64,000 bases of DNA from Photobacterium sp. GJ3 (lineage in GTDB: Bacteria; Pseudomonadota; Gammaproteobacteria; Enterobacterales; Vibrionaceae). Both the position numbers and the translations under genes were made by a program. How positions within the stretch are numbered: the stretch's first letter is position 1; every line of letters starts with the position of its first letter. The stretch covers positions 2,914,001-2,978,000 of the forward strand of contig NZ_CP073578.1 of the NCBI RefSeq assembly GCF_018199995.1, in the 5' to 3' direction. The notes under the pieces are model-generated. The model saw only the letters and a program-made list of their open reading frames with translations. It ran no database searches and had not been told where the DNA came from. Shown one piece after another: positions 31,265 through 42,560 of this stretch.

Positions 31265-32683
31265 TTATAAGTCCTGCAGTGTTGCAATCACGTCTTCCAT
31301 CCGGGCACTGCGTGCCCCTTTTGCTAACACTGTTATCTCTTGTTGTTGTTGAGGATCCTTCGCGGATTCCTGATGAAAATGCTGCTGTACCAGAGTTTTC
31401 AGTGTGTCCAGCAAAGCCTGCTTGTCGCTGAAGTGCTGGCCCTGATTGATTTCACTGACAATGGCACTGTCCCTGCCAAAGGTCATCACACGATCAAGCT
31501 GTTTGTCTCGGGCGTAGTCTGCAATCTCACGGTGCATTTGATCACTTTCATGCCCCATTTCCGCCATATCACCAAAGACCAGCCAGCGCTGTCCCTCAAA
31601 GTCGGCGAGCAAATCAATCGCTGCTTTCACCGACGCGACGCTGGCATTGTAGGTATCATCGATCAAACGCAATCCCGGCTTTGGCGCCAGAATCAAGGTA
31701 CGGCCTTTGACCGCGGCGACCTGTGCCAAACCTGCCTTCACCTGCGCAAGCGTTGCCCCCATCGCAAGTGCCAGCGCTGCTGCTGCCAGAGCATTCGCCA
31801 CATTGTGACGACCGGCCAGCGGCAGCGAAATACTGACATCGCCGTCAGGGGTATGCATTGTAAAACAAGGACAGCCCTGAGGGTTAACGCTAATCCCGCT
31901 CGCTGAGAGCTCTGCGACAGAATTCGGCACCGACTGGGCTTCAGGATTTGCGCTGAAGGTCACCAGTTGCTGATTGGCCAAAGACGGCTGCCAGCGCTCC
32001 AGCGCGTGGGAATCGAGATTCACGACCGCCGTACTGCCGGGAGCCAGGCCTTCAAAAATTTCACCTTTCGCCCGAGCCACACCGGCCATCGAACCAAAGC
32101 CTTCCAGGTGCGACGCTGCCAGATTATTGACGAGCGCCGCATCCGGCTGCACCAGCGCCGTCGTGTATGCGATTTCTTTTTCGTGATTTGCCCCAAGCTC
32201 AATCACGGCAAAGTCATGTTCAGGCGTCAGGCGCAGCAACGTCAGCGGGGCGCCAATGTCATTGTTGAAATTCCCTGCTGTCGCCAGCACGTTCCCGCAC
32301 AGGCTCAGAATCGATGCCACCATTTCCTTGACGGTTGTCTTGCCGCAGCTTCCCGTCAGGGCTACAGTCTTCAGGCCATGCTCCCGGGTCATTTTCGCTT
32401 TGAGCCATGCGCCCAGCTGACCCAGCGCCAGCCGGGTATCGTCAACCAGTAACTGAGGTAAATCGGTTTCAAGCTCCCGGCTGACCAGTATAGCTGCCGC
32501 ACCACTTGATTGTGCCTGTGCGGCAAAATCATGGGCATCGAAACGCTCACCCTTCAGGGCAATAAATAAGGTACCCGGCTCAATCGTCCGGGTATCTGTG
32601 GAAACCATGTCGATACTGACGCTCTGGCCAATGAGCCGGGCATTCAGCGCCTGCGCCAGTTCGTTCAGTGTCACTTGTATCAT
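31265..32683 (-). CDS. murF: UDP-MurNAc-tripeptide--D-Ala-D-Ala ligase
   Basis: MurF adds D-Ala-D-Ala to the UDP-MurNAc-tripeptide, completing the pentapeptide. The 472 aa have the Mur ligase ATP loop [14 protein letters not shown], the central [13 protein letters not shown] and the substrate region [12 protein letters not shown]. The start overlaps the murE stop (ATGA). Because ddlB is missing from this cluster, the D-Ala-D-Ala substrate must come from a ligase gene elsewhere. Confidence 0.97.
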   Translation of the reverse strand: MIQVTLNELAQALNARLIGQSVSIDMVSTDTRTIEPGTLFIALKGERFDAHDFAAQAQSSGAAAILVSRELETDLPQLLVDDTRLALGQLGAWLKAKMTREHGLKTVALTGSCGKTTVKEMVASILSLCGNVLATAGNFNNDIGAPLTLLRLTPEHDFAVIELGANHEKEIAYTTALVQPDAALVNNLAASHLEGFGSMAGVARAKGEIFEGLAPGSTAVVNLDSHALERWQPSLANQQLVTFSANPEAQSVPNSVAELSASGISVNPQGCPCFTMHTPDGDVSISLPLAGRHNVANALAAAALALAMGATLAQVKAGLAQVAAVKGRTLILAPKPGLRLIDDTYNASVASVKAAIDLLADFEGQRWLVFGDMAEMGHESDQMHREIADYARDKQLDRVMTFGRDSAIVSEINQGQHFSDKQALLDTLKTLVQQHFHQESAKDPQQQQEITVLAKGARSARMEDVIATLQDL

Positions 32684-34196
32684 TGTTGACTCTCCAACAA
32701 AGCCTTGACGGTTTCACGATCAGAGTAATGGATCGTTTTCCCCGCCAGAATCTGATAATCCTCGTGTCCTTTACCGGCCACCAGAACGATGTCTTTCACA
32801 CTTGCCTGAGTCAGAGCCTGACGACAGGCTTCGGCTCTGTCATGAATCACCTGAGCACGCTCCGGATGAGTCAGACCGGCCAGCATATCAGCCACAATCT
32901 GATCCGGTGATTCGCTGCGCGGGTTGTCATCCGTCAGAATCACATGGTCCGCCTGCTGTTCAGCAATCGCTGCCATCATCGGACGTTTACCGCGATCCCG
33001 CTCGCCGCCGCACCCGACCAGACACCACAGCTCACCTTCACAGTGCTGACGCAAAGCGGCCAGCGCTTTCTCCAGTGCGTCCGGGGTGTGAGCATAATCA
33101 ACCACCATCATAGGTTTGTCAGCGGCCTGAAAAACTTCCATCCGGCCAATCACCGCCTGCAGTTTCGGCGCGGATTCGATTAATGCATCCAGCGGATAAC
33201 CCAGTGACAACAAAGTCGCCAGCGACAACAGCAAATTGGACACATTGAACGCCCCCACCAAGGGTGCAGTCAGCTCACCTGCCCCCAGCTGGAATCAAAC
33301 GCTGCCGTGACACCTTGCGTGGTGTACTGCACCGAAGTCAGCCAGAGTTTCGGACCAGAATGCGCCGACAAGGACTGCTGATCAGTCGCCACAGCCACAG
33401 CACCGGGAAGCTCACTCAGCCACACTCGGCCCACGGCATCATCGGCATTGATGACAGCAACCCCCGCCTGATGTTCCGTAAACAAACTCTGCTTCGCAGC
33501 GGCATAGCTTGCCATGTCCCCGTGATAATCCAGATGATCCCGGCTCAGGTTGGTAAAAATACTCGCCGCAAACCGCAGCGCTTTCACCCGCCCCTGCACC
33601 AGACCATGCGAAGAGACTTCCATTGCCGCAAAGTCGGCGCGCTGGCGAACCAGTTCGGCCAGCGTTCGCTGGATATCAATTGCGCTGCCTGTGGTATTCA
33701 CAGCCGGCTTGAGATCAGCCAGTAAGCCATTTCCCGTCGTTCCCATCACACCGGCAGTACGTCCCAGTAATTCGGCCCATTGTGCCAGTAACTGACTGAC
33801 AGTCGTTTTACCGTTGGTGCCCGTCACGGCCACCAGTTGCAACGCCTGATCCGGTTGCGCATACGCCATGCCAGCCAACGCAGAAAGCCGCGCAGGCAAC
33901 TGAGTCAGCGCCACCACGGGAATCCCGTTCTGAAATTCAGTCTGACCGTCTGTTTGGCCCGCTTCCGCTTCTGCCAGCACGACAGAAGCACCCGCAGCAA
34001 TCGCAGCCGCAATATACTGGCGACCATCCACTGCATGGCCCTTAATTGCCACAAAGAGACTGCCCGGAGAGACCATCCGGCTATCCAGTGTCAGTTCAGT
34101 CACCTGGATATCAGCGACTTGCGGCGTGAGCGTCTCGGCATCCAGCCAGGGAGATAAAAGCGTCCCGAAAGAGAGTGAAACATCAGGTTCCGGCAT
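32680..34196 (-). CDS. murE: UDP-MurNAc-L-Ala-D-Glu--meso-DAP ligase, frameshifted as sequenced
   Basis: MurE adds meso-diaminopimelate to the stem peptide. DNPR, which marks DAP-specific MurE, is present in [13 protein letters not shown], and the ATP loop is [13 protein letters not shown]. As sequenced the gene is in two frames. Residues 1-304 (from [14 protein letters not shown]) run to a stop at 33270. The rest ([20 protein letters not shown] to LLESQQ) continues in another frame to 32680. One missing G in the G5 run (plus-strand C5 at 33282-33286) explains this; restoring it gives 505 aa with the expected join [18 protein letters not shown]. The gene is essential, so a sequencing error is likely. 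The start overlaps the restored ftsI end. Confidence 0.9.
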
Positions 34197-35954
34197 CAGA
34201 CTTGCCTCTGTTGTGTACAATCGTTAACTGATCGCCTTTTCCGGCATCAGGTTTGACGTTCAGGATTTGCAGCGCACTGCCCATCACTTCAGAAAAAATC
34301 GGTGCAGCAACCTGCCCCCATAATAGGCATCGCCCTGAGGTTCATTGACCACAACCACCATCGCGATGCGGGGATCACTGATGGGCGCCAGACCAGCCGT
34401 CATGGCGACATACTCATCACTATAGCCGCCGGCAGCCGCTTTTTTCGCGGTTCCGGTTTTGGCGCCAACCCGGTATCCCGGCACAGCCGCGCGTTTGGCG
34501 CTGCCGTCGGACTGAGTGACACCTTCCAGCATGTTCAAAACTTTTCGGGTATTTGCGGCTGAAACCACCTGCCGTCCCGGCACCACAGCTTCAGTTTTCA
34601 GAATAGACAACGGGCGGTTAACCCCCATGGCACCCAGTGTGGCATAAGCACGCACTAACTGAATCGGCGTGACAGATATTCCGTAACCAAAGGCCAGCGT
34701 GGCCCGCTCAAAATCCGACCAGCGACGGCGGTCCGGAAAGAGACCCTGCGCTTCACCAATCAGGTTAATCCCGGATGCTTCTCCCAGCCCCATGCCACTA
34801 TACATGCCCAGAACCGCATCGACGGGCATCGACAGGGATAGTTTGCTCACGCCGATGTTGCTCGATTTTTTCAGAATCTTCGCCAGATCCGCTTTGCCGA
34901 CCCGGGAAACATCCCGGACCCGGCTGCCGCCCACTTGCATCAAACCGTTGCCGGTATCAATGATGGTGCGCTCATCGGCTACATCATTTTCCAGCGCCGC
35001 CAGAACGACAAGAGGTTTAATGGTGGAACCCGGCTCCATCGCATCTGTAATTGCGCGGTTGCGCATCCGGAAGCTTTGCAGCTGGTCGCGGTTATTGGGG
35101 TTATAAGAAGGGGCATTGACCATGGCCAACACTTCGCCGGTACGGACGTCGACCATGACAATCGAAGCTGACGTCGCGTTGTAATCGACGACGGCCTGCT
35201 TCACAGCGCGATAAGCCACCGCCTGCAATCGCTGATCGATACTCAGCGTCAGTGGTTTACCCGGTTCACGTTGTTTGAGGGAAATATTCTCGACCACACG
35301 GCCATAGCGATCTTTCCGGACCGTTCGCCGACCCGGCTCTCCGGTCAGCCAGCCATCATAGGTTCTCTCAACCCCTTCCAGCCCCCGGCCATCAATCCCG
35401 GTCACCCCAATCAGGTGTGCACTGACTTCGCCCGCCGGATAAAAACGGCGCGACTCATCTTTCAGGCCAATTCCAGGGAGTTTCAGTTTACTGACATAAG
35501 CTGCCATGGCCGGGCTGACCTGACGCTGGAGGTAAATAAAGCGGCGGGATTTGTTGTCTTCCAGGCGTGCCAGCATGGCTTTACGATCCAGCCCCAGTAC
35601 ATCTGCCAGCGCGTGCCAGCGGGCAGGTTCAGCGATACCGCCATGTTTAAAAATATCGACCGGATCAGCCCAAACGGCCTGAACCGGTACACTGACAGCC
35701 AGCTGTTCGTCATTGCGATCCGAAATAATCCCGCGGGCAGAAGGCATCGCTTTCACCCGCAGTGACCGTAAATCCCCTTCTTCAATCAGCTTGCCTGGTT
35801 CAAGCACCTGGATATAAGCCGCCCGGCCAATTAACGCAATCAATGCCAGGGCAATCAGGCCGCAAATCAGGCCAAAACGCCACGGAATAAATGCCGGCGC
35901 AACGCCGACTTCGCGGCGGGAGGGGGATTCGGATGCAGGCTCGTCTTTTTTCAT
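34183..35954 (-). CDS. ftsI: Septal transpeptidase PBP3 (FtsI), frameshifted near its C terminus as sequenced
   Basis: FtsI cross-links septal peptidoglycan. It has a short cytoplasmic tail, a TM helix at about 27-45, a pedestal domain and a class B transpeptidase domain with STIK (310-313), SSN (364-366) and KTG (498-500). As written the frame ends at 34284 after 556 aa, with an unrelated end (RLLHRFFLK) after YYGG. Adding one G to the G5 run (plus-strand C5 at 34315-34319) extends it as [16 protein letters not shown] to a TGA at 34183-34185. That gives 590 aa and overlaps the murE start, as expected. The catalytic motifs are upstream of the lesion. Confidence 0.93.
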
Positions 35955-36274
35955 TACTGCACGACAACTTCATTTTTCGCGTTAGGCCGCTTCATCTCGA
36001 GTGCCTTTTCCGCCTGAGTTTCAATTCGGCTGTGTTCAGCCAGGGAATTCTCTTCCAGCAACTGGTTGCGCCATTCGATGTCCAGATCATCCCGCTCAAT
36101 CAGCAGTTGCTCCTGCTGCGCCACCAGTTGGCGCGACTGGTGGGTGATATATACCACCCCCAGCGCAGAGATCAGCACCAGAACCAGCAGGATCAGCGGC
36201 ACACGGCCGACCGTCACCAGATCACGACCGATCTGGCGGATCAGGTTATCTGCTGGCGTGGGCTGAACACTCAC
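35954..36274 (-). CDS. ftsL: Cell-division protein FtsL
   Basis: FtsL is a small bitopic protein that forms a coiled-coil complex with FtsB and FtsQ and activates FtsWI. The 106 aa have a TM helix at about 25-43 ([19 protein letters not shown]), then a leucine-zipper-like helix ([21 protein letters not shown]). Translation appears to start at GTG 36274, overlapping the rsmH stop (GTGA). The stop overlaps the ftsI start (TAATG). Confidence 0.93.
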   Translation of the reverse strand: MSVQPTPADNLIRQIGRDLVTVGRVPLILLVLVLISALGVVYITHQSRQLVAQQEQLLIERDDLDIEWRNQLLEENSLAEHSRIETQAEKALEMKRPNAKNEVVVQ

Positions 36275-37218
36275 AGACGTTCAGCCAAACGAAGCACGGA
36301 GCTGCGCGCCCGCGGGTTGTGCTGGGTTTCCGCTGCGGTTGGCTTGATGGCCTTACCCACAGGTTTGAGATCCGCACTGCCCAGCGCTTTAATCTGATCT
36401 TCCGTCAGCGGTAGCCCCGCCGGAACGTCCGGCCCTTTGCTCTGCTTGCGGATAAAGCGCTTCACCATGCGATCTTCCAGCGAGTGGAAGCTGATCACGG
36501 AGAGACGGCCACCCGGCGCCAGCACCTCAAGGGCACCATGCAAGGCAGTATCGATTTCTTCCAGTTCACTGTTGATATAAATGCGGATCGCCTGAAAGCT
36601 TCGGGTCGCCGGATGCTTATGCTTGTCTCTAAACGGTGAAACATCAGCAATCAGCTTAGCCAGCTGCGTGGTCCGCTCCAGCGGTACATTTTCCGGATTC
36701 GAACGATATTCCACGATGCCGCGTGCGATGCGTTTGGCAAAGCGTTCTTCACCGAACTCTTTCAGCACCCAGGCAATGTCATCTGCATCAGCAGTGAGCA
36801 GCCATTCAGCGGCAGAGACACCGGAAGTCGGATCCATGCGCATATCCAGCGGGCCGTCACGCATAAAGCTGAAGCCACGCTCTGCATCATCCAACTGTGG
36901 AGAAGAGACACCCAGGTCAAGTAACACACCGTCGATTTTACCGCTCAGGCCAAGTTCAGCCATGTAACCAGCTATGCCGGAAAACGGGCCGTGAATAATC
37001 TGAAAACGGGGATCATCAATCTTGGCAGCTTCTGCAATCGCCTGTGGATCGCGGTCGATGGCATACAGGCGGCCCTGCTCACCAAGATGAGAAAGAATCA
37101 GGCGACTGTGGCCACCACGGCCAAAAGTGCCATCGATATAAATACCGTCTGGTTTGATGGCCAGGCCATCGACAGACTCATGAAGCAGCACGGATACGTG
37201 CGCAAATTGTTCGGACAT
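36271..37218 (-). CDS. rsmH: 16S rRNA m4C1402 methyltransferase RsmH
   Basis: RsmH (MraW) methylates N4 of C1402 in 16S rRNA using SAM. From ATG 37218 ([19 protein letters not shown]) it has 315 aa. The SAM-binding motif is [16 protein letters not shown], and [16 protein letters not shown] and [14 protein letters not shown] are family signatures. It is the first gene of the dcw run here. In E. coli mraZ precedes it; no mraZ ORF is present. Its partner RsmI, which modifies the same nucleotide, is encoded about 900 bases upstream on the same strand. Confidence 0.97.
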   Translation of the reverse strand: MSEQFAHVSVLLHESVDGLAIKPDGIYIDGTFGRGGHSRLILSHLGEQGRLYAIDRDPQAIAEAAKIDDPRFQIIHGPFSGIAGYMAELGLSGKIDGVLLDLGVSSPQLDDAERGFSFMRDGPLDMRMDPTSGVSAAEWLLTADADDIAWVLKEFGEERFAKRIARGIVEYRSNPENVPLERTTQLAKLIADVSPFRDKHKHPATRSFQAIRIYINSELEEIDTALHGALEVLAPGGRLSVISFHSLEDRMVKRFIRKQSKGPDVPAGLPLTEDQIKALGSADLKPVGKAIKPTAAETQHNPRARSSVLRLAERL

Positions 37219-37419
37219 AGTCGTTGATTCAGCTGAATAATAAGCGTACTGAAGACACCGGCCGGATGTCTCCACCAGAAATACTGGGGCGTTGGTTGTC
37301 TGCTGCGCGCAGGACAGTCAGTCTTCACCTACCGGGCGCCCATTGATGCGCCAGTCGGTACGCACAACATTAGTTATACCTGTCCATCTCGGGCAGGCAA
37401 CAGGAAAAATGAAATTTTT

Positions 37420-37455
37420 GCCACAAAATCCTCATTTTTCCCCACAAAAAACCAA
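37420..37455 (-). promoter_or_regulatory. Phased TGGNN repeats resembling MraZ boxes
   Basis: Downstream of the predicted -10, the minus strand carries TGGTT, TGGGG, TGAGG and TGGCA, starting at 37454, 37444, 37434 and 37423. Spacing is 10, 10 and 11 bases. MraZ of E. coli binds TGGGN direct repeats on 10-base spacing at the mraZ promoter. Only one copy here is a full TGGGN, so the match is suggestive. Confidence 0.4.
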
Positions 37456-37460
37456 CACAA

Positions 37461-37490
37461 AGTGTACGAAGGCAGCAAAAAAGTTGTCAA
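37461..37490 (-). promoter_or_regulatory. Predicted sigma70 promoter of the dcw cluster
   Basis: On the minus strand TTGACA (37485-37490) and TACACT (37461-37466) are separated by 18 bases. The -35 is a perfect consensus. This gives a leader of about 235 bases before rsmH. Confidence 0.7.
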
Positions 37491-37605
37491 GACGGTCATA
37501 CCGGTTCTGACAAACATTTGATGCAGGCAACGTCTTTGCCCAGCGTTGAACTCCGATTCCCCTTCGGACCATTCATCCAAAAAATTCACCAGAGCCTAAA
37601 ACGAT

Positions 37606-37642
37606 AAAAGGTGATGCCCGCACTGCTGCGAACATCACCTTT
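37606..37642 (-). terminator. rnpB terminator
   Basis: On the minus strand AAAGGTGATG and CATCACCTTT pair with a GC-rich loop and are followed by TTATCGTTTT. This is an intrinsic terminator directly behind the RNase P RNA. Confidence 0.8.
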
Positions 37643-37650
37643 CCTGAATG

Positions 37651-38035
<385 letters not shown>

Positions 38036-38129
38036 GCGGATTGTATAAAACTCCCGGCCCGGATACCAGAGAAAGATCACCTTTATGCGCAAACTGGTGT
38101 GAAAGTGAACACTTCCAGCCCTTTTACGC

Positions 38130-38990
38130 TTAATCCAGGTTTTCCAGCCCCCACTTATACAGCGCGTTCTTTTTCACCCCGTGAATTTCTGCAGTCATCG
38201 CGGCCGCTTTCTTCAGCGGCAACTCCGCCACCAGAATTTTCAGCGTCCGCAGCGCTTCAGCAGGCATGTCTTCTTTACCGGCACGATGACCCGCCACCAG
38301 CAGGACCATCTCGCCCCGGATCCGGTTACTGTCTTCGTTCAGCCAGGGGATCAGTTCCCCCAGAGGCGCACCATGGATGGTTTCAAAGGTTTTAGTCAGC
38401 TCCCGCGCCAGAACGACGTCGCGATCCGGCCCCAGTACAGCCAGCATATCTGCCAGCGAATCCAGAATACGGTGGGGTGATTCATAAAAAATCAGCGTGC
38501 GGGGATCTTCCATCAGATCGCGGAAGGTATCCTGACGCCCTTTGCTTTTTGCCGGCAGGAAGCCTTCGAAGCTGAACCGATCGGAAGGCAGTCCGGACGC
38601 ACTCAGCGCCGTGATGACAGCGCAAGCCCCCGGCAAAGGCACAACTTTAACACCCGCCTGACGACAACGGGTGACAAGATGGTACCCTGGATCACTGATG
38701 AGAGGTGTACCGGCATCAGAGACCAGTGCAATGCTGCTGCCTTGCTGCAGTTTTTCGATCAGCACATCCGCTTTCTGCTGTTCATTATGATCATGCAGCG
38801 CGAAGGTCCGGGTCGGGATGGCAAAATGGGACAACAGGCGTGAGGTATGGCGTGTGTCCTCGGCAGCAATCAAATCCACATTGGCCAGAACATCCAGCGC
38901 ACGTTGGGTGATATCTGCCAAATTGCCGATCGGGGTCGGAACGATGTACAAAGTTGCGACATCCACCGAACACGAATTGGTCTCACTCAT
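38130..38990 (-). CDS. rsmI: 16S rRNA 2'-O-ribose C1402 methyltransferase RsmI
   Basis: RsmI methylates the ribose 2'-O of C1402 in 16S rRNA, acting with RsmH. The 286-aa protein has the tetrapyrrole-methylase-like fold, with [19 protein letters not shown] at the N terminus, [20 protein letters not shown] and FYESPHR. It is divergent from lpoA, with only about 50 bases between the starts, as in enterobacteria (yraL/yraM). Confidence 0.97.
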   Translation of the reverse strand: MSETNSCSVDVATLYIVPTPIGNLADITQRALDVLANVDLIAAEDTRHTSRLLSHFAIPTRTFALHDHNEQQKADVLIEKLQQGSSIALVSDAGTPLISDPGYHLVTRCRQAGVKVVPLPGACAVITALSASGLPSDRFSFEGFLPAKSKGRQDTFRDLMEDPRTLIFYESPHRILDSLADMLAVLGPDRDVVLARELTKTFETIHGAPLGELIPWLNEDSNRIRGEMVLLVAGHRAGKEDMPAEALRTLKILVAELPLKKAAAMTAEIHGVKKNALYKWGLENLD

Positions 38991-39042
38991 TTGTCTATGA
39001 TCTCATCTGCAATTAATATAGAGAGTAATTTGTCACAGTTGA

Positions 39043-40884
39043 ATGAATTCAATGCTTAATTTTACCCATAAGCGCAAAAGTGTAACACGTATTCTGGCCC
39101 CTGTAGCCCTTGCTGTGATCCTGGCAGGTTGTTCTACGCCGGGCACCCAATCCACATCCTACGGTGCAGACATTACCGCTCCAGCAACGGACTCAGCGGC
39201 GAACTACCTGCTGAAAGCCGAGTCGACCGAAGGTGCACTCAGTATTGACTGGCATATTCTGGCGCTGAAAGCCCTGATCAAAGAAGGGCGGTGGCCTCAG
39301 GCTGATCAGCAAGCCAATAAACTGGCCCGGATGAATCTCTCTCCGGTACAGATGGCCGAGTGGCAATTGGCTCGTGCCAGCCTGCGCTATCAGCAAGGTC
39401 AGCCGAAAGCCGCACTGGAAACGCTGAACTTTCTGCCCTGGTGGCCGGTATCCGATAGCCAGCTCCGTCGCTATCACCTGTTGCGTGCCGAATTGCTCAA
39501 TCAGACCGAACAATACTTTGAGGCGGCCCGCGAGCGCACAGCACTGGCCCAGTACCTCAACACCAATGAAACCCCGGTCAACTGGCAGAATCTGTGGCTG
39601 GACTTGTCCCACTACAATACACATCAGTTGCAGTCCGCCAGCATCAAGTCCGATGAAACCGTGCTGCAAGGCTGGGTCGAGCTGAGTCTGCTGAAAAATG
39701 CCTATGCGCAGCGCCCGGTTCGCCTGAAGTCCGAAGTGGAAAACTGGCTGGATAGTCATCCGGATCATCCGGCAAACAGCCATCTGCCTGCCGAATTACA
39801 GGCCATCATGAGCCTGGAAATTATTGAGCTGGAAAAAGTTGCTCTGCTTCTGCCGCTGTCCGGTAAATTCGAAAGTCAAGGCAAAGCCGTTCGGGACGGC
39901 TTCCTCAATGCCATGCTGGAAGATGGTGAGCGCGATCCAAGCACTGAGCTCTCCATTTACGATACAGAGTCCGAACCGATGTTCAGTATCGTCAACAAAC
40001 TGCAGCAGGAAGGCACTCAATTAGTGATCGGCCCACTGCAAAAAGAAAAAATCACTCAGTTTCAGTCCATTGAAGGTGGCAATGCGACTCAGCTGGCACT
40101 GAACGAGCCGCAGAACCTGGATCTGAGCCAGCCCAATACCTGTTACTTCTCCCTCTCTCCGGAACAGGAAGCGGAACAGGCCGCACAACACCTCTTTGCT
40201 GAAGGCCATCGCAGCCCCATGGTCATGGCCCCGGCCAACGATTTTGGTCGCCGGGTCAGTCAGGCTTTCATCGCCAAGTGGGAAAAGCTGACCGGGAAAC
40301 AGGCCGAGCTGCAAACCTTCGGCTCCAGCCGTGAGATTCAAAATCAGATCGCAGCAGTGTTTGGCTTAAGTGACAGCCGTGCCCGGAATGACCAAATGCA
40401 GCAGGTCCTTGGCATTTCACTGCAAACACAGGCCCGCAGCCGACGCGATACTGATGCCGTGTATCTGATCGCCAACCGCAATGAAGTGACACTGCTCAAG
40501 CCCTTTATCGAAGTGGCCATTAACCCAGACGTCACTCCGCCGAAGCTTTACGCCAGTTCCCGGGCAAACCCGGATAATCAGGCCAGCATGGGTGAACTGT
40601 CTGGCATCGAGTTCAGCGACATTCCCCTGCTCGCAGCGCCGGATCAGCCGTTCATGCAGCAATTTGAGCAACTCTGGCCGGGTCAGAAAAACGGAATGAT
40701 CCGCCTGCATGCCTTCGGGATGGATGCCTATCGGATGATCACGGAACTGCCACAAATGAAGGTGGTCGATCACTACAGCACACAGGGCAGAACCGGTCAG
40801 CTGAGTCTGGACGATCACTGTGTGGTGCAACGTCAGCTGGATTGGGCAGTATTCACACCCAATGGCATTGAACCTGTTCAATAA
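39043..40884 (+). CDS. lpoA: Outer-membrane lipoprotein activator of PBP1A, LpoA
   Basis: LpoA spans the periplasm from the outer membrane and activates the synthase PBP1A. The 613 aa start with a lipoprotein signal and lipobox LAGC (Cys at about 30). A TPR-like helical N domain follows (about 50-250), then a C domain with a periplasmic-binding-protein fold (VALLLPLSGKFESQGKAVRDG onward). A start at ATG 39052 is equally possible; no clear ribosome binding site separates the two. Its end overlaps yraN by 23 bases. Confidence 0.93.
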   Translation: MNSMLNFTHKRKSVTRILAPVALAVILAGCSTPGTQSTSYGADITAPATDSAANYLLKAESTEGALSIDWHILALKALIKEGRWPQADQQANKLARMNLSPVQMAEWQLARASLRYQQGQPKAALETLNFLPWWPVSDSQLRRYHLLRAELLNQTEQYFEAARERTALAQYLNTNETPVNWQNLWLDLSHYNTHQLQSASIKSDETVLQGWVELSLLKNAYAQRPVRLKSEVENWLDSHPDHPANSHLPAELQAIMSLEIIELEKVALLLPLSGKFESQGKAVRDGFLNAMLEDGERDPSTELSIYDTESEPMFSIVNKLQQEGTQLVIGPLQKEKITQFQSIEGGNATQLALNEPQNLDLSQPNTCYFSLSPEQEAEQAAQHLFAEGHRSPMVMAPANDFGRRVSQAFIAKWEKLTGKQAELQTFGSSREIQNQIAAVFGLSDSRARNDQMQQVLGISLQTQARSRRDTDAVYLIANRNEVTLLKPFIEVAINPDVTPPKLYASSRANPDNQASMGELSGIEFSDIPLLAAPDQPFMQQFEQLWPGQKNGMIRLHAFGMDAYRMITELPQMKVVDHYSTQGRTGQLSLDDHCVVQRQLDWAVFTPNGIEPVQ

Positions 40885-41236
40885 GCGCCGTCAGGGGTAC
40901 CATTACGAGTCACTGGCCGAGCAGTATCTGCAACGCCAGGGACTCAAGCCGATCGCCCGTAACGTGCATTGCCGTGGCGGGGAGCTGGACCTGATCATGA
41001 AAGACGGCAACTGCTGGGTCTTTATTGAGGTCAAGTACCGGGCGCACAACCGCTTTGGAACCGCAGTGGAAGCCATCGACTGGCGCAAGCAGCAGCGTAT
41101 CAAGCGGACAGCGTTGTTCTGGCTGCACTCAAAAGGCCTCTCAGCCGAACTTTGCCAACTCAGATTCGATGTGGTCGCCATTCAGGGCGCTGATCATCAA
41201 ATCACCTGGTTGACCAACACCTTAGTCGAAGAGTGA
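40862..41236 (+). CDS. yraN: YraN/UPF0102 endonuclease-like protein
   Basis: This 124-aa protein belongs to the UPF0102 family, a restriction-endonuclease-like (PD-(D/E)xK) fold with no settled role. The motif residues are in GGELDLIMKDGNCWVFIEVKYR. ATG 40862 (MALNLFNKRRQGYHYE) lies inside the end of lpoA. An earlier open start at 40820 lies deeper in lpoA and is unlikely. It is four bases ahead of diaA in the conserved lpoA-yraN-diaA-dolP order. Confidence 0.9.
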   Translation: MALNLFNKRRQGYHYESLAEQYLQRQGLKPIARNVHCRGGELDLIMKDGNCWVFIEVKYRAHNRFGTAVEAIDWRKQQRIKRTALFWLHSKGLSAELCQLRFDVVAIQGADHQITWLTNTLVEE

Positions 41237-41830
<594 letters not shown>

Positions 41831-42367
41831 ATGATGCGTGTTGCTGGTTTCATTCTGCTGTTCACGCTGACGCTTCAGGGCTGCAGCACGATTTTGCAAA
41901 CGGATCCACGTAGTGGCCAGCAACAATGGCGGGATCAACAGATTGCCATGCAGGTCGGGGGGTTAGTGAATAAACCCCCTTATCAGGGAAAGGCCCGGGT
42001 GAATGCGTTTGCGAACGAAGGCAAAGTCTTACTGGTCGGTCAGGCCGTGGATCAGGACACAGCTTCCCAATTGATTCACGATGTGAAAAAGCTGGATTCT
42101 GTCAGACTGGTACACAATCAGCTTCTCGTTGGGCCACTGCCGACGCTTGCCGATGTTGGTCGCGACAGTTGGTTGACGACCAAAGTCAAAGCCCAGCTGA
42201 TTGCCAGCAAAAAACTACGCGACAGTGCGATTAAAGTCGCCACTGAAAACCAGCGTGTTTACTTACTGGGGTTTGTCACCCGAGAACAAGGGAATGTTGC
42301 CGCAGAAATAGCCCGCAATGTTGAAGGCGTTCAGCAAGTCATCAAGGCATTTGAATATCTGAACTGA
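41831..42367 (+). CDS. dolP: Outer-membrane BON-domain lipoprotein DolP
   Basis: DolP (YraP) is an outer-membrane lipoprotein linked to septal peptidoglycan amidase regulation and envelope integrity. The 178-aa protein has a signal peptide with lipobox LQGC (Cys18) and two BON domains (about 45-110 and 120-178). It starts at the base after the diaA stop; ATG 41834 is an alternative start. A MITE-like repeat begins seven bases downstream of its stop. Confidence 0.92.
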   Translation: MMRVAGFILLFTLTLQGCSTILQTDPRSGQQQWRDQQIAMQVGGLVNKPPYQGKARVNAFANEGKVLLVGQAVDQDTASQLIHDVKKLDSVRLVHNQLLVGPLPTLADVGRDSWLTTKVKAQLIASKKLRDSAIKVATENQRVYLLGFVTREQGNVAAEIARNVEGVQQVIKAFEYLN

Positions 42368-42373
42368 GGTGTG

Positions 42374-42535
42374 ATACCAATCGCAGTAAATCACTGGTCA
42401 TCCTAGCTTGTTCAATTGTTCGATAACTGCGTTAGATTTTTTGATTGTAGAATCACTACTTATCTAAAAAATCTGCCTTGTTCTCAAACATTTCCCCTGC
42501 GCTATTTCTGATCATTGACTTACTTTGATTGGTAT
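42374..42535. mobile_element. MITE-like non-coding repeat element, about 162 bases
   Basis: The element is bounded by 26-base imperfect terminal inverted repeats: left 42374-42399, beginning ATACCAATCGCAGTAA, and right 42510-42535, ending ATTGGTAT, with 21 of 26 matches. Inside is a second inverted repeat AGATTTTTT/AAAAAATCT. It has no coding capacity. I recall elements with these ATACCAATC ends as common in Vibrio and Photobacterium intergenic regions. No clear target duplication is visible. Confidence 0.7.
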
Positions 42536-42560
42536 GAGTCGGGCGACAACAACGCAAAAA

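Larger units (their letters stand above)
37219..37600. other. Intergenic region between rnpB terminator and rsmH, no mraZ
   Basis: About 380 bases hold the dcw promoter and the phased repeats and no plausible protein gene. A GC-rich stretch near 37255-37360 can form hairpins in the leader RNA (for example GGGCGCCCATTGATGCGCC). Confidence 0.6.

Noticed and set aside
37219-37600. Possible hidden or degraded mraZ upstream of rsmH
   Set aside because: I could not find MraZ-like sequence in any frame of this gap.
42374-42382. ATACCAATC at the MITE end as a PdhR half site
   Set aside because: Only half of the palindrome is present, and it belongs to the repeat's terminal inverted repeat.
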